Positions 20,551 through 30,768 of a stretch of 64,000 nt of DNA are shown here, piece after piece. Made by a program: the position numbers and the translations under genes. Within the stretch, counting starts at the first letter, position 1, and every line of letters begins with the position of its first letter. Under the pieces are notes generated by a model. It had not been told where the DNA came from. It ran no database searches and saw nothing but the letters and a program-made list of their open reading frames with translations. Source of the DNA: Liopterus haemorrhoidalis (lineage: Eukaryota > Arthropoda > Insecta > Coleoptera > Dytiscidae). The stretch lies in assembly GCA_963971575.1 (NCBI GenBank), contig OZ020618.1, positions 50,854,509 through 50,918,508 of the forward strand, written 5' to 3'.

Positions 20551-20984
20551 TAGCTTTATTTTATTTTTTATTTTATTTGTAATGGTAATTGTAAATAAAG
20601 AATTGTTACAAACAAATTGATTTATTATAGATTAATTGTAGTCAAGGTACGGTCTCCACCGTTTTGGAGTTCCTGCTAAGATTCACTCACACCGTTCCAT
20701 TACAAATATTCCGTAAGATCACACGGACTTCTAGTATTACGTACATACTTTGTAATTCGCCTCGTACTGAAATCTCAATAAGAAAGACGACACTTCAATA
20801 GATAAATAAAGGATTTGTAAACGCGGAAAGTAATATTGACAACATTTATATCTAAGTACATTAACACATTTAATAGGGTTGTTCTATATTTTTTTCTAGA
20901 ATAAAATAATGACACCAGACAATTAAAAAAATGCATTTTTATAGTTTTGTACCAAATACATGGTTTAACATCACGACAAATACG

Positions 20985-21015
20985 TATATAAAAGCAGATA
21001 GACGGACAGTTCAGT
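20985..21015 (+). promoter_or_regulatory. Core promoter of the resilin gene (TATA box and TCAGT initiator)
   Basis: TATATAAAAG at 20985-20994 is followed by the arthropod initiator TCAGT at 21011-21015. The spacing from the first T of TATA to the A of TCAGT is 28 bp, normal for insects. The ATG is 66 bp downstream of the predicted start site (A21013). Confidence 0.75.
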
Positions 21016-21078
21016 CAATAAGTACCATTAGTTCGAACTGTATTGAACTATAGTGAGTCTTTAGTGAACTTAAAGACA

Positions 21079-21087
21079 ATGCTTAAG
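21079..21087 (+). CDS. resilin: Resilin exon 1 (MLK)
   Basis: ATGCTTAAG|GTGAGT. A three-codon first exon is common in insect cuticle protein genes, where intron 1 interrupts the signal peptide. It was chosen because TCAGT and TATA lie just upstream, and because MLK joins in phase 0 to CSVLLALIIATLCYA to complete a signal peptide. Confidence 0.85.
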
Positions 21088-21493
21088 GTGAGTGGTTCCA
21101 AAAGTGAAATTTGGCGTCCTAAACAGAATACAGAAACTTATTGACTCCTTTTTATCACGTCTGGTACACTATTAATCGGGTTAAATTCTGAACTCTATCA
21201 TACAAATAAGAGTTGCTGTGGCTCCGTGGTAAAACGGTTGCCTACGGAGCACAGGGACACTGGTTCGATACCTCCCTTCGGATTTTTATCATTCGATATT
21301 GTGCAAACAGCTCTGGAGTCGACTCAGCCTCAAGTATTTAATACCTATAAAAGAGTACCTGTTCATTCAGGGATAATAGGACCAATAGAAACGTCACACT
21401 GACCACGTGTTCTTTATATCTATAACTTGCGGTCTAGAAACGGAGTTTTACCTTCTCTGCCCCTTATACGCCTATTTAGGCTCTGGGAACCTA

Positions 21494-21525
<32 letters not shown>

Positions 21526-24500
21526 CATACAAATATGTCTCGTTCCGACGTCGATTTTCCAGGTACCTTGTATATCAGAGAAAGCCAATAAGATGACTAC
21601 GATCTATTGTTTGATCGTGGAAACTTTTGGGTATTTAAAAATTTGGCGGCACACTGAAGTATTTAAATACGACTACTAAATTTTATTAATACATCTAGAT
21701 TTTCTTCTTCTTTTTTGGGCCCTATCAGCCAGGTTGAATTTTGGCATCATTCACATAAATCCTTCTTGATCTCTTCATTGTCAGGTCTTGCCATGTGCCC
21801 TGTATAACAATACTTGTTAGATCTTCAGTTAACTGATCTCTCCATCTCTTGCGAGGTCTTCCCATTGGTCGACGGGTTTCAATCTTCCTTCCCATATCTT
21901 CCTAACCATTCTGTCTTCTCTCATCCTCACAACGTGTCCTATCCACTGCAATCGTCTACCTTTCAGTTCTTGTGGAACTCGGCCTTGAGTACGGTTCTCG
22001 AATATTTTTGTTTTTGCGGATTCTCCATTCACCATTAATTTGAATGGGACCAAAAATTCTGCGTAATATTTTATTCTCGAAAACTATGTGTTGTCGATTT
22101 CGCTTTGTATTTAGATTTTACTAATTATTATTAATACAGAAATAAGCAGCAAGAAATATAAACCCAAATTTTATGTATTAATACATTTAGGAATAAACGT
22201 TAATAAGCAGAATATAATAATTCATCAAAAAATAATAAATATGAAACCAATTCCGAAACAAAATGGAAGTACCGGATATCAAGGGTAACTTTGATTTCTT
22301 AAATGGGAACATATGTCTTATTGGGTGTTTTAGGATAAATTTCTTGATAAGAAACAAAATTTTTAAATATATTTTACGGTTTACTAAAAATTATATTCTC
22401 TATAACGACTTGAAAGTAAAGTATTTTTACTTACTAGTGTTCAAAGTGCCTTCCATTTTGATTTAAACACTTTCAAGTCCTTAGTATTGAATTATCTGTA
22501 GCTCGGAGTATAATACAGAATAAATAATTAAAAATATTTCACTTCAAAGTACTTACAAATAAGTCGACTTGAAAGTGAAATATTTATTATTATTATTTTT
22601 ATTCTCCGAGCTACAGATAGATCAAGAGTAAGGATGCAAAAGTCTTTAAACCAAAATGGAATGCACTTTGAATACTTGAAAAATAAAAACTTTCAAGTCG
22701 TAATAGAGGATATATTTTGTTTTTTTAACGTAAAATACATTTAAAAAATGTTCGCTCTATTTTGATACATACTGTATATGTATAATATTAATTTAATAAT
22801 AATAATAAACTGCTTTTTTTTCATGTTAATGGAAAATTTGGGCATGAGTTTTCGGATTTTCTTCTTTTTATTTGGTTGCAAAAAGGACAGTGCAACTCAT
22901 GTTCCACGTTTATAAGATTTCATCTTTTATTTATATATTAATTAATGCAAAAAATCCAAATTTGCATAAAAAGGATGTTGAAAATTTATATATTCTATAT
23001 ATTCTAATATAAATTTTTATTTACTTTCTTAGTGTTCAGTGCTTTTAGCACTTATAATAGCAACCCTATGCTATGCTGAACCTCCAGTAAACTCCTATCT
23101 TCCACCTTCTGGAGGAGGTCCCCCAGGAGGTAATGGACAAAGACCCCCATCTTCCACCTACGGTCCCCCAGGATTCCAACCAGGCGCTCCTATAGGCGGT
23201 GGAGGTCCCGGAGCAGCTCCAGGTGGTTTCGGTGGACAACCTCCTAGTTCAACTTACGGTGCTCCAGGTCAAGGGGGTGGTCAGAGACCAGGTGCATCTT
23301 ATGGAGCACCAGGTCAAGGTGGTCCAGGTGGACAAGGTGCCCCAGGTGGACAGGGTAGACCAAGTGATTCTTACGGTGCTCCAGGAGGTGGAAATGGACA
23401 AAGACCTGGTGCTAGTTATGGAGCTCCTGGACAAGGAGGAAGACCTGGGGGAGGGGGAGGTCCTGGAGGACCCGGAGGAAATGGAGCTCAAAGACCAGGA
23501 GCTAGTTATGGTGCACCTGGCCAAGGTGGTGCCCCTGGTATATATGATTTTGATTTCAATAAATATTTATATTTAAGAAGTCCTTCTAGGATATCTGAAC
23601 ACTACTGTACAGTAACCAAGATAGACATAGCAGAAAAGAGCATACAAACAGATAGAGTAACTCCCTAGTTGGTTTTTACCAACCGCCAACATATATAAGG
23701 GAGGTATTGTGTTTATACCGATTTTGACATCTCGAGATTTCGATGGATCTCCACGAATTGAGGTCTCTACATAACGTTTTGACTATTTTTAGCATGATAT
23801 CTGTTGGTCTGTCTGTCCGTGTGTCTGCCTGTCTGTCTGTCTCTCTGTCCGTCCGTCTGTCTGTGTACACGTGCAGAGCAAATTCGGCTAAAAGGATTTT
23901 TATGAAACTACATATTTAAGTTTTTGACATCAATGGCACGAGTAGATCAACTTCTGGTAAAAATCGGTGGACTCGATTTTAATATTTTTGCGAATATTTA
24001 GCAACATAAAATATTTCGAAAAAATGTATTTAACAAAAATTGCTATAAAAGCTACACTATATTTCGTTACGCCTAGTGGAAAAGCCCGAAAATAAGCTAA
24101 AGCGTTATTTAACAAACTTAATAAGTTTCTCTATCTGTTGCTATACTCTATTTTCCTGTGTTCATATCTATTACTGCACGGCAGGGTTCGTAAATCTCAA
24201 AGATACTTCTGTATAATCTCTGTATATATTTTTACTTTAATATCTAGGTGGTGGTAATGGATTTGGTGGACGTCCAAGTTCAACATACGGTGCTCCAGGA
24301 GGTGGCCCAGGTGGTCCAGGTGGCCCAGGAGGTAATGGAAGTCGTGGTGGACCTGGAGGACCTGGCGGCCCGGGTGGTAATGGCGGAAGACCTAGTGCTT
24401 CTTATGGACCACCTGGTCATGTTGGACAAGGACCACAAGGCGGATTTGGTGGTGGAGCACCTTCTCCACAGTATGGAGCACCAGGACAAGGAGGAAACGG

Positions 24501-27500
24501 ACAAGGAGGCAATGGACAAGGAGGTTATGGAGGAGGGGATGATGGAAGCAGTGTAAGTAAATTTGATTTTAACATTTGCAGGCCGAAAAAAATAATCTTA
24601 AACAAGTACCACAAGAAATTTAATGTCTGCTTTTTTGTTCATGTGTGGTAATTTAATGATAGTCAAGCCATCGTCATAATAATCTTCCTTCTTGGCTTAC
24701 ACATAGAGTCTTCCTGGGTTTCATATGGTTAGTAACTAGCAAATTACACCGAAATCTAAATATTGCTAATTTATTGACTTCCCTTTTCCCTGGTCAGCAA
24801 CATCATAATTGGCGCTAAACGGAAACAGATTATCGAAATCTGTTTCCGTTCCGACCTTGATATAATACGGATATCACTACCTCTCGGATTCTCTTCACCA
24901 GGCATCCGTCTCTTCAATCTCTTTCTTGGTGACTTGTTACTGTTATTGCTTCGTATACATTTGTCGTACAAGATCTTAAAAGTCTACCAGGTCTTCGTCT
25001 GATCTTCTGGCACCCAATACTAAAATTATTGGTCCATCTTTTATCCGGCATTTGTTGTACATGTTAAAACCAAAAACAGGCTGATATTTTAAATGGTGTC
25101 AATTATATTCTGTTCTATACATTCACTTTAACCGTTTCATTTCGTACATGGTCAAGTTTTGAAATTCCTCCACCAGAAATTTATATTAACAACACTTATT
25201 CTTGCTTTATCTATTTTATTTAGCTCCCAAACTTCAGCACTATAGGAGTAAATACTTTCTATTAGTGTCATTGTATATAGTTCTTTTTGGTTTTGTAATA
25301 ATTTATCGTTAGGGATGACTTATTTTATAACTCCTTTCACCCTGGACTGTTTTGTAATGCTTTCTTCTCGAAAGTTGATAGGGTTTTACCAAGGTAGATA
25401 AATTCAACTTTAAGAAATAAAACATTGCAATTTCACATAATTCTGAGGAAGAGAGTTTAAAATTATATTTATTTTTTAGGAACCAGCAAAATACGAATTT
25501 TCGTACGAGGTATCTGATGCAGAAAGTGGTGTCCAATTCGGTCACAGTGAACAAAGGGATGGAGATCGTGCAACAGGCGAGTACAATGTCTTGTTACCTG
25601 ATGGCAGGAAGCAAATAGTCACCTATGAGGCCGACTCAGAGGGGTACAAGCCCCAGATAAGTTATGAAGGTAGAATTATCAAAAGAACATAGGTGATGGT
25701 TCGTCTTACTACATGCACGCGGTGCAAATACATCAATCATACAACCGCTTGGAAAACTGAGGGTTTTGGGCAACTAATTCAGCTTTTGAAAGCACGATTA
25801 TATAAGATATTTGGTATAAGATCACAACATTTATATTGACTAGTGTTTAATTTTAAGGTGAAGCAACCTCGGGAGGTGCTGGTGGTACTGGAGGTTATCC
25901 CAGTGGAGGACCAGGAGGACCAGGACAACAAGGTAATCTCCCAATTATTCTTCTTTTTCGTCATTTAATCATTTATTATGCATTTTGACCTCAATGTAGG
26001 AAGTAGCCTTTGTTAAATTAACGTTTTCATCGTCTCCATATACTGTATAGTACATTGTATAAAAGGTAAATTCAGAGGAACAAAGAATACTGCAACGTTA
26101 TGTCGTTGAGTTAACTTTATTCGACTTCGTTTGCCGTTTTTGGACAATTTTTTTCTTAAATGTGTCTATTCTGTGTGTTATTTGACAAAGAAACGGAAAA
26201 TAGGCATATAAGCAACTTGAAATAGTAGATGCTGCAGCTGCATCTCATAAGCACTAATTTAGTTCAGTTTAGTAAGTTTGTTGTCATGTAAGTCAAAGTT
26301 AATTTTCTGCTGATCACTTTTATGAATTGTTCAAGTTTCAGGCGGGCATAGAAATATGGGATACTCATAAAAATTACATAGAGGAATCTGGATAAAATTA
26401 ATTCGAAAACGGATGAATGAAAGAGAATTCAGCAAAGTGCAATAAGCACTAATTTAATACAGTTTAGTATATTTGTACGTTATGCAAGTCAATGTCGATT
26501 TTCTGCTGTTCAATTTTATGAACTCTTCAAGTTTCAGGCGGACGTAGAAAAATGGGACACTCATAAAAATTACATAAAAGAATCGGGATAAAATTAATTC
26601 GAAAAGAGATAAAGGAAAGAGAATTCAGCAAAGTGCATACGAATTTTACAATAGAAAATGGAAGTAATTGCAGATCATTTTAAACATAATAATATTTATA
26701 TTGCTCTGCTTATTGCCATGTCTTTCCAAAAATCTTATATATAGACCGGTAGCTCATGACAGTTTTTGGTCTCCGATTTCATACAGCATGCCTTTTGGAG
26801 GAGAGAATATTTACCCTGTGACAACAAAAAAGGGATGGTACTAAACCCCTGCACGCTTTCCGGTCATAGGGAAAAATGCATTTCCACTTAAACACAAAAT
26901 TTTTGTGCTCTGATTTAATATTGCGTGCCCTTTTGTCAAAAGAAAGTTATAACAAATTTAAAGTCTTTTAAATATATGCATGCGATTCGAAGGGTCCCAA
27001 AGGGCTCAAACGGTCATGTGATCTTGTAATAAAAAAATATGATTTTCCGCGTTTTCATACAGCATGCCTATAATTAAAAGACTTTAAATTTGTTATAACT
27101 TTCTTTTGACAAAAGAGCAAGCAAAATTTTGTGCAAGTGGAAATGCAATTTTCCCTATGACCATTAATAAAAAATAAATAAATAAACAGAAATGAAAATA
27201 TTTCACTGTCGTACCTACTTGACAAAACCCAGCAAACATTCAACCATCGGCCGAATGCCGGCAAACTGCTTTTTCTGTTGGTAAATTGCTGGCACCAAAA
27301 GTTTGTGCAACGCCAGTATTAAAAATGTACGTCACATTTGTATTTCGGACTCCTCCTATACGAAGTACTTTACTAGCATTTAATGCGATGGTTTAGTACC
27401 ATCCCTTTTTCGTTGTCACAGGGTAAATATTCTCTCCTCCAAAAGGCATGCTGTATGAAATCGGAGACCAAAAATGTCATGAGCTCCCGGTCTAATATAA

Positions 27501-29148
27501 TTTCTCATTGGATCTTATTTTAGATGTTTCAATTTTTTTAGATTTCCAAAAACAGAATGGTTAGCCTTCAAATTCTTCTTAACTCCTTCATAATTCTGTT
27601 TTGTTTAATCATTTATAGATTGTTAATAGAATAGATGATGTCGTCATCATTGTCTATTGAAGTGGATAAGGGAAATCATGTCTAAATAAAATTAAAAGTT
27701 TGGAATATTTTTAGTTCTACTTAATGAACACTGTCGAACTTTTGAAATCACACATAAATTCTCCTCCTGGCTCTCTTAAATGACTTTACAGAATTTTGGT
27801 GTACCAATTCTCACTAGAATTTGTACTAATCACCATCTGTTATGATTTTTACGAGACCAGAATAGTAAATTTTCCTCCCCAGATGTTCTGTTCTATCTGT
27901 ACTATCTGTACTATCAGCTTCTGTACTATCCATCATCATGCCTGCAAAAATTAAAAGATGAAAATGTTACTTTGTTGTACATCGTCAAGATTTTGGCTTC
28001 ACTCACAAAATTCCTTATTTTTGCACTCTTATCAGGTTTAATAAATAATATTTGTTAGATCTTTTGTTATGCATTGCATTCAAAGTCCCTCCTTAGTGAG
28101 TATTTTACATAGTGATCGCAAGATGACATATTAAACTGACTTGGTTGTGGAACAAAAGAGAGGACCAATAAGCTCATTTTATTACTGCGAAAGAACTTCT
28201 TGCATGCACTGTATTATTCTTATATTCCCTCCGTTCCAAAATAAGTGTCCGATTTTAGTTTTTTTACTGGATTATTGAAATGATGAAATTAAATTTATCA
28301 GTAGTTATTTATTTAAATTAGTCCTGGATTTAGGTTTCTTTAACGTCATTCAATCATTACAACAAAAAGAGTCTCCGTCCAGTGTTGATGAACTCATTGC
28401 GGCCGTGCATAAAACGTGGGATGAAATAACCGCAGAAAAACTAGACAATTGTTTCATTACACTGCAGAAGTATATGGAATTGACCATTCTTCATAGAGGA
28501 GGCAACGATTACAAGCTTCCTCACATTTAGTTTAGTTGTGAAAATATACGTTATATATCTCTTTGCATATTTTTAATAAAATTGGACACTTATTTTGGAA
28601 TAAATAAAATTCCCAAATCGGACACTTATTTTGGAACGGAGAGATTATTATTTTATGTTCAATATGATCGACAAAAGGTGTCTATTAGTACTAGAAATTA
28701 TTTATTTTAATAATGTAAAGTTTACAATTCTGTGCTCATTTAAAAATAAATAAATTCAATGGCTATCTAGACGCCATTTCTTCTCGATTATATTATATTT
28801 TCTATATTTTTTTTTCCAGGTGGATATCCCTCTGGTCCATCAGGAGGCAACGGCTACCCTTCAGGAAAACCAGGTGGTAACGGCTTTCCTTCCGGACCTT
28901 CAGGAGGTGGAAACGGTTATCCATCCGGTCGTCCTTCAGGACCTGGATTCCCATCAGGACCAGGCGGAAATGGCGGTGCTGGATATCCATCAGGACCATC
29001 CGGTGGAGGAGGTGGAGGCGGAGGCAATGGATATCCTTCAGGAGGACCAGGAGGTAACGGGTACCCGTCAGGAGGTCCAGGAGGATTTGGAGGAAGCAAT
29101 GGGTACCCATCTGGTGGTCCACCAGGAGGTGGTACCGGTGGGTATTAA
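21079..29148 (+). CDS. resilin: Pro-resilin (elastic cuticle protein with RR-2 chitin-binding domain)
   Basis: Six exons (21079-21087, 23033-23537, 24248-24552, 25480-25669, 25858-25932, 28820-29148) sum to 1413 nt, or 470 residues plus TAA. All introns are GT-AG with matching phases (0,1,0,1,1). A signal peptide, MLKCSVLLALIIATLCYA, precedes EPPVNSYLPP. Residues about 30-270 hold nine YGAPG/YGPPG repeats. Residues about 274-337 form an RR-2 (Rebers-Riddiford) chitin-binding domain. Residues about 340-470 hold ten GYPSG/GFPSG repeats. This is the insect resilin order: elastomer I, chitin binding, elastomer II. The secreted protein is cross-linked through its Tyr residues into rubber-like cuticle in wing hinges and tendons. 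The GC-rich, Gly-rich exons stand out from the AT-rich introns. Family is certain; orthology to fly resilin is very likely. Confidence 0.95.
21213..21480 (+). repeat. tRNA-derived SINE in resilin intron 1
   Basis: The head GTGGCTCCGTGGTAAAACGG (A box) and CACTGGTTCGATACC (B box) is followed by a body with GATAATAGGACC and CGTCACACTGACCACG and a tail ending near GGGAACC(TATTT)n. Body-only copies lie at 48.53-48.67 kb and, inverted, at 50.92-50.98 kb. A related head lies at 45.80 kb. Confidence 0.65.
21710..22100 (-). pseudogene. RTE/craft-type non-LTR reverse transcriptase C-terminus
   Basis: On minus, FENKILRRIFGPIQ is followed, after frameshifts, by NGEWRIRKNKNI, KGRRLQWIGHVVRMREDR and WEGRLKPVDQWEDL. 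These match the conserved end of RTE-like ORF2 proteins (ENKVLRKIFGP..., LRWAGHV.RM...). It lies antisense in resilin intron 1. There are several frame breaks. Confidence 0.75.
22392..22712. mobile_element. Foldback element with ~150-bp imperfect arms
   Basis: ATATTCTCTATAACGACTTG on the left pairs with the complement of CAAGTCGTAATAGAGGATAT on the right. Further in, TTCAAAGTGCCTTCCATTTT and ATCTGTAGCTCGGAG also have partners. Nearly the whole segment folds back on itself. CTCCGAGCTACAG also occurs at 30050-30062. It lies in resilin intron 1. Confidence 0.75.
23033..23537 (+). CDS. resilin: Resilin exon 2: signal peptide and first elastomer block
   Basis: The acceptor TTTCTTAG ends at 23032 and the donor is CCCCTG|GTATAT at 23538. 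It encodes CSVLLALIIATLCYA and then six Y-centred repeats: one STYGPPG and five YGAPG, with GQGG, GGPGG and GQRPGAS spacers. It ends in phase 1. The open frame runs on past 23537 into an intron, but the Gly/Pro/Ser composition stops there and a family A repeat follows, so the donor at 23538 is preferred. Confidence 0.92.
23673..24060 (+). repeat. Family A repeat in resilin intron 2
   Basis: TTTTTACCAACCGCCAACAT to GCTATAAAAGC, with a TCTG/TCCG microsatellite at 23806-23862 and GTACACGTGCAGAGCAAATT. The terminal GTCCTGTGGTGGCC tail is missing. Confidence 0.85.
24248..24552 (+). CDS. resilin: Resilin exon 3: second part of the YGAPG block
   Basis: The acceptor ATATCTAG ends at 24247 and the donor is AGCAGT|GTAAGT at 24553. 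It enters in phase 1 (G|GT) and leaves in phase 0. It encodes SSTYGAPG, SASYGPPGHVGQG and SPQYGAPGQGG between Gly/Pro-rich spacers and ends GGDDGSS, an acidic linker before the chitin-binding domain. Confidence 0.92.
24820..24848. repeat. Perfect 12-bp hairpin in resilin intron 3
   Basis: CGGAAACAGATT, a 5-nt loop and AATCTGTTTCCG. No role is evident. The surrounding sequence looks like decayed retroelement. Confidence 0.6.
24960..25330 (-). pseudogene. Highly decayed non-LTR reverse transcriptase end
   Basis: Minus-strand pieces such as VLKFGS.IK.IKQE and IRRRPGRLL resemble the YGSE.W.LN and RRRGRP segments at the end of non-LTR ORF2 proteins. Stops and frameshifts are frequent, so the reading is weak. 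Confidence 0.3.
25480..25669 (+). CDS. resilin: Resilin exon 4: RR-2 chitin-binding domain
   Basis: The acceptor TTTTTTAG ends at 25479 and the donor is TATGAAG|GTAGAA at 25670. It encodes EPAKYEFSYEVSDAESGVQF, then GHSEQRDGDRATGEYNVLLP, then DGRKQIVTYEADSEGYKPQI. This is the extended R&R consensus (aromatics in YEFSY, G..Y.V.LPDGR.Q.V.Y.AD..GY.P), RR-2 subtype, which binds chitin and anchors resilin in cuticle. The whole domain fits one exon, from phase 0 to phase 1. Confidence 0.96.
25858..25932 (+). CDS. resilin: Resilin exon 5: linker and first GYPSG repeat
   Basis: The acceptor AATTTTAAG ends at 25857 and the donor is CAACAAG|GTAATC at 25933. It encodes EATSGGAGGTGGYPSGGPGG followed by PGQQ, in phase 1 on both sides. 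It is a 75-nt symmetric exon, so skipping it would keep the frame. Confidence 0.88.
26247..26638. repeat. Two-copy 195-bp tandem duplication in resilin intron 5
   Basis: ATAAGCACTAATTTA at 26247 recurs at 26442. Both copies continue through CAAGTTTCAGGCGG, CTCATAAAAATTACATA and GAGAATTCAGCAAAGTGCA. They differ at scattered positions, so the duplication is not recent. Confidence 0.8.
26744..27492. mobile_element. 749-bp MITE with ~105-bp ends
   Basis: GACCGGTAGCTCATGACAGT and the complement of CATGAGCTCCCGGTC start long inverted repeats that reach to GATGGTACTAAACC. TA flanks both sides (26742-26743, 27493-27494). A 162-bp relative with the same ends lies at 61886-62047. The interior (27155-27420) repeats, in inverse orientation, sequence found at 29.69-30.04 kb, so this copy carries captured or inserted repeat DNA. 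It is in resilin intron 5. Confidence 0.85.
28225..28645 (+). mobile_element. Stowaway-like mariner element, 421 bp
   Basis: The ends share CCGTTCCAAAATAAGTGTCC (left) and its complement GGACACTTATTTTGGAACGG (right), with TA at 28223-28224 and 28646-28647. The sequence CTCCGTTCCAAAATAAGTGT is close to the terminal repeat of plant Stowaway MITEs. It encloses a C-terminal piece of a plant-type mariner transposase. It is in resilin intron 5. Confidence 0.85.
28321..28530 (+). pseudogene. Mariner transposase C-terminus, plant-like subgroup
   Basis: Sixty-nine open codons to TAG: LDLGFFNVIQSLQQKESPSS, VDELIAAVHKTWDEI, KLDNCFITLQKYMEL and GGNDYKLPHI. The pattern LDLGFF..IQSLQ, VDEL...V...FD, IFLTLQ..M and G.N.YK.PHI is the C-terminal region of plant (Soymar-type) mariner-like transposases. 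The DNA-binding domain and the first two catalytic residues are deleted. There are no stops within the retained part. Confidence 0.8.
28820..29148 (+). CDS. resilin: Resilin exon 6: C-terminal GYPSG elastomer block
   Basis: The acceptor TTTTTCCAG ends at 28819 and the stop TAA is at 29146-29148. It encodes nine GYPSG/GFPSG repeats with GGNG, KPGG and RPSG spacers and ends PPGGGTGGY. This is the second elastomeric region (the insect exon-3-type block), shorter per repeat than the YGAPG block and with one Tyr or Phe each. Confidence 0.93.
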
Positions 29149-29439
29149 AATTAAGTTGATTAGTTTATTCTGATAATAGATTTTTGAAACAGAGAATGAA
29201 CTTGATTAGGGCCAAAAATTTAATTTAATAGCACAATTATATGTATATGTGTGATTATATTTATATTATGTATATAAGTAGAATAAGATTTTTTTCTAAC
29301 ACAATGACGACTAAGCTCCGATTGTATGGATAAGTGATTTTGGTTTAACTCATAAGGATATTTAACTTATTGCTTAGAATGTAAGACTAAGCAATGCTTA
29401 ATGTGTTCTCGTACAATTTGTAAGATGCATATATTATTA

Positions 29440-29445
29440 AATAAA
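29440..29445 (+). promoter_or_regulatory. Polyadenylation signal of resilin
   Basis: AATAAA about 290 bp after the stop codon, with a T-rich stretch downstream (GTTTATTTTTGAGAGTTTTG). Confidence 0.65.
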
Positions 29446-29679
29446 ATTATAAACTATAAAATTGTTTATTTTTGAGAGTTTTGTATATTTAACCCACAAA
29501 TATACCAGTAATGGAATAAAACTTGTGGATTTTGTTTGCAAGATCTTATTAGCAAAATGTTTGCGTTTGCAAGATACTAAAGTACTGAATCTGCCCAGCA
29601 AAACGGTTGGCAGTAATTGTGATCGCTATGATTGCTAGAAATATACGAATAAAATTTAATCATTGTGTTTGACTTTAAA

Positions 29680-30045
29680 GTATTTTCCTAGCAAACATTT
29701 TTATACGGGCCAGTACTGTTGAAGCACATAAAGTAATGGGCCAGTACCCCGGTGTCCTCGTGGGCGTTAAGCTGGCCCATTGGTGTATCAATTGACGGCA
29801 CTGCAGCGGTAAAGTGCAAAATAATCGCATTAAATGCTGTTAAAGTACTTCGTATAGGAGGAAATACAAATGTGAAGTATATTATTAATACTGGAGTTGC
29901 ACAAACTTTTGGTGCCAGCAATTTACCAACAGAAAAAGCAGTTTGCCGGCATTGGGCCAATGGTTGAATGTTTTTTGGTTTTTAAGCAAGTAGGTACGAC
30001 AGTGAAATATTTTCATTTCTATTTATTTATTTATTTTTTATTAGT
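29680..30045. repeat. Dispersed repeat also found inside the 26.7-kb MITE
   Basis: The segment from TAGCAAACATTTTTATACGG through TGCCGGCATTGGGCC to GTAGGTACGACAGTGAAAT reappears inverted at 27155-27420. The frames on both strands (71 and 90 codons) do not resemble known proteins. Edges of the CCAGCAAACATT type suggest another MITE. Confidence 0.6.
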
Positions 30046-30047
30046 AT

Positions 30048-30762
30048 GCTCCGAGCTACAGCTAGCTGAAGAGTAAAAGTGCGATTACATGAAATGAAAA
30101 TGCGTTTAAAATATTGAAGTGAAGTGTGAATTTTCACACATTTCAGGGTTTTGCAAGTATTTAATAAGTAACCAACATAAATAATAAGTGTAAGAAACCA
30201 ACATAATACTGGATTCCTAGGTATATTTCACATCGAAATCAACAATTTTTTTGATAATCACTTGTATTCGTTATTTGAGAAATAAGAGCTTCCATTTAAT
30301 TTTTTTTTTAAATTTAACAAAATTTGAATAATTCGCCAAATATCCTAGCGTTTTTTTTTTGCATTTGCTTCGAATTCACGTCGTAGATTAATAAGAAATA
30401 TTTTATAGTGTAGAGTGTAGTGTGGTGTGGTGTGAGTAACTCAATCCGCAATAAAAATATATTATTTTTAATATATTTAATTCCAAAAAAATACACGCGC
30501 TATCTTAGCCATAAATACAAAATATCCATAACATTATTAGCCATAATTAAACCATGAATTCAAAAAATAATTAATTTTTTTCAAATACACAAAAACTGCC
30601 ATAGTAGAAGACACAATCTGATAAAAAATTCCTCTCGTACGTTTCCGTCTCAGATTTTTTCAGATTTTTTGTTTAACCCTTTTTAGTAAAAGAACTTTTG
30701 CACATTGTTGGCTAAATTCGTGTTAAAAGAAACAAATTTAAAAAAACTATATATCGTTCGGA
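30048..30762 (-). repeat. Family B repeat, minus, left of the satellite
   Basis: In reverse it matches 12.47-13.03 kb: GTGAATTTTCACAC, CCAACATAATACTGGATTCC, TTTTTTGGAATTAAA and GAACTTTTGCACATTGTTGG. It breaks at ...ACTATATATCGTT (30757), where the satellite unit begins, and continues at 35.71 kb. Confidence 0.75.
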
Positions 30763-30768
30763 CAGTGC

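Noticed and set aside
23199..23576. Overlapping frames in the resilin exons (125 codons on +, 91 on minus)
   Set aside because: Shadow frames of the Gly/Pro-rich coding sequence. The signal peptide and splice phases fix the true frame.
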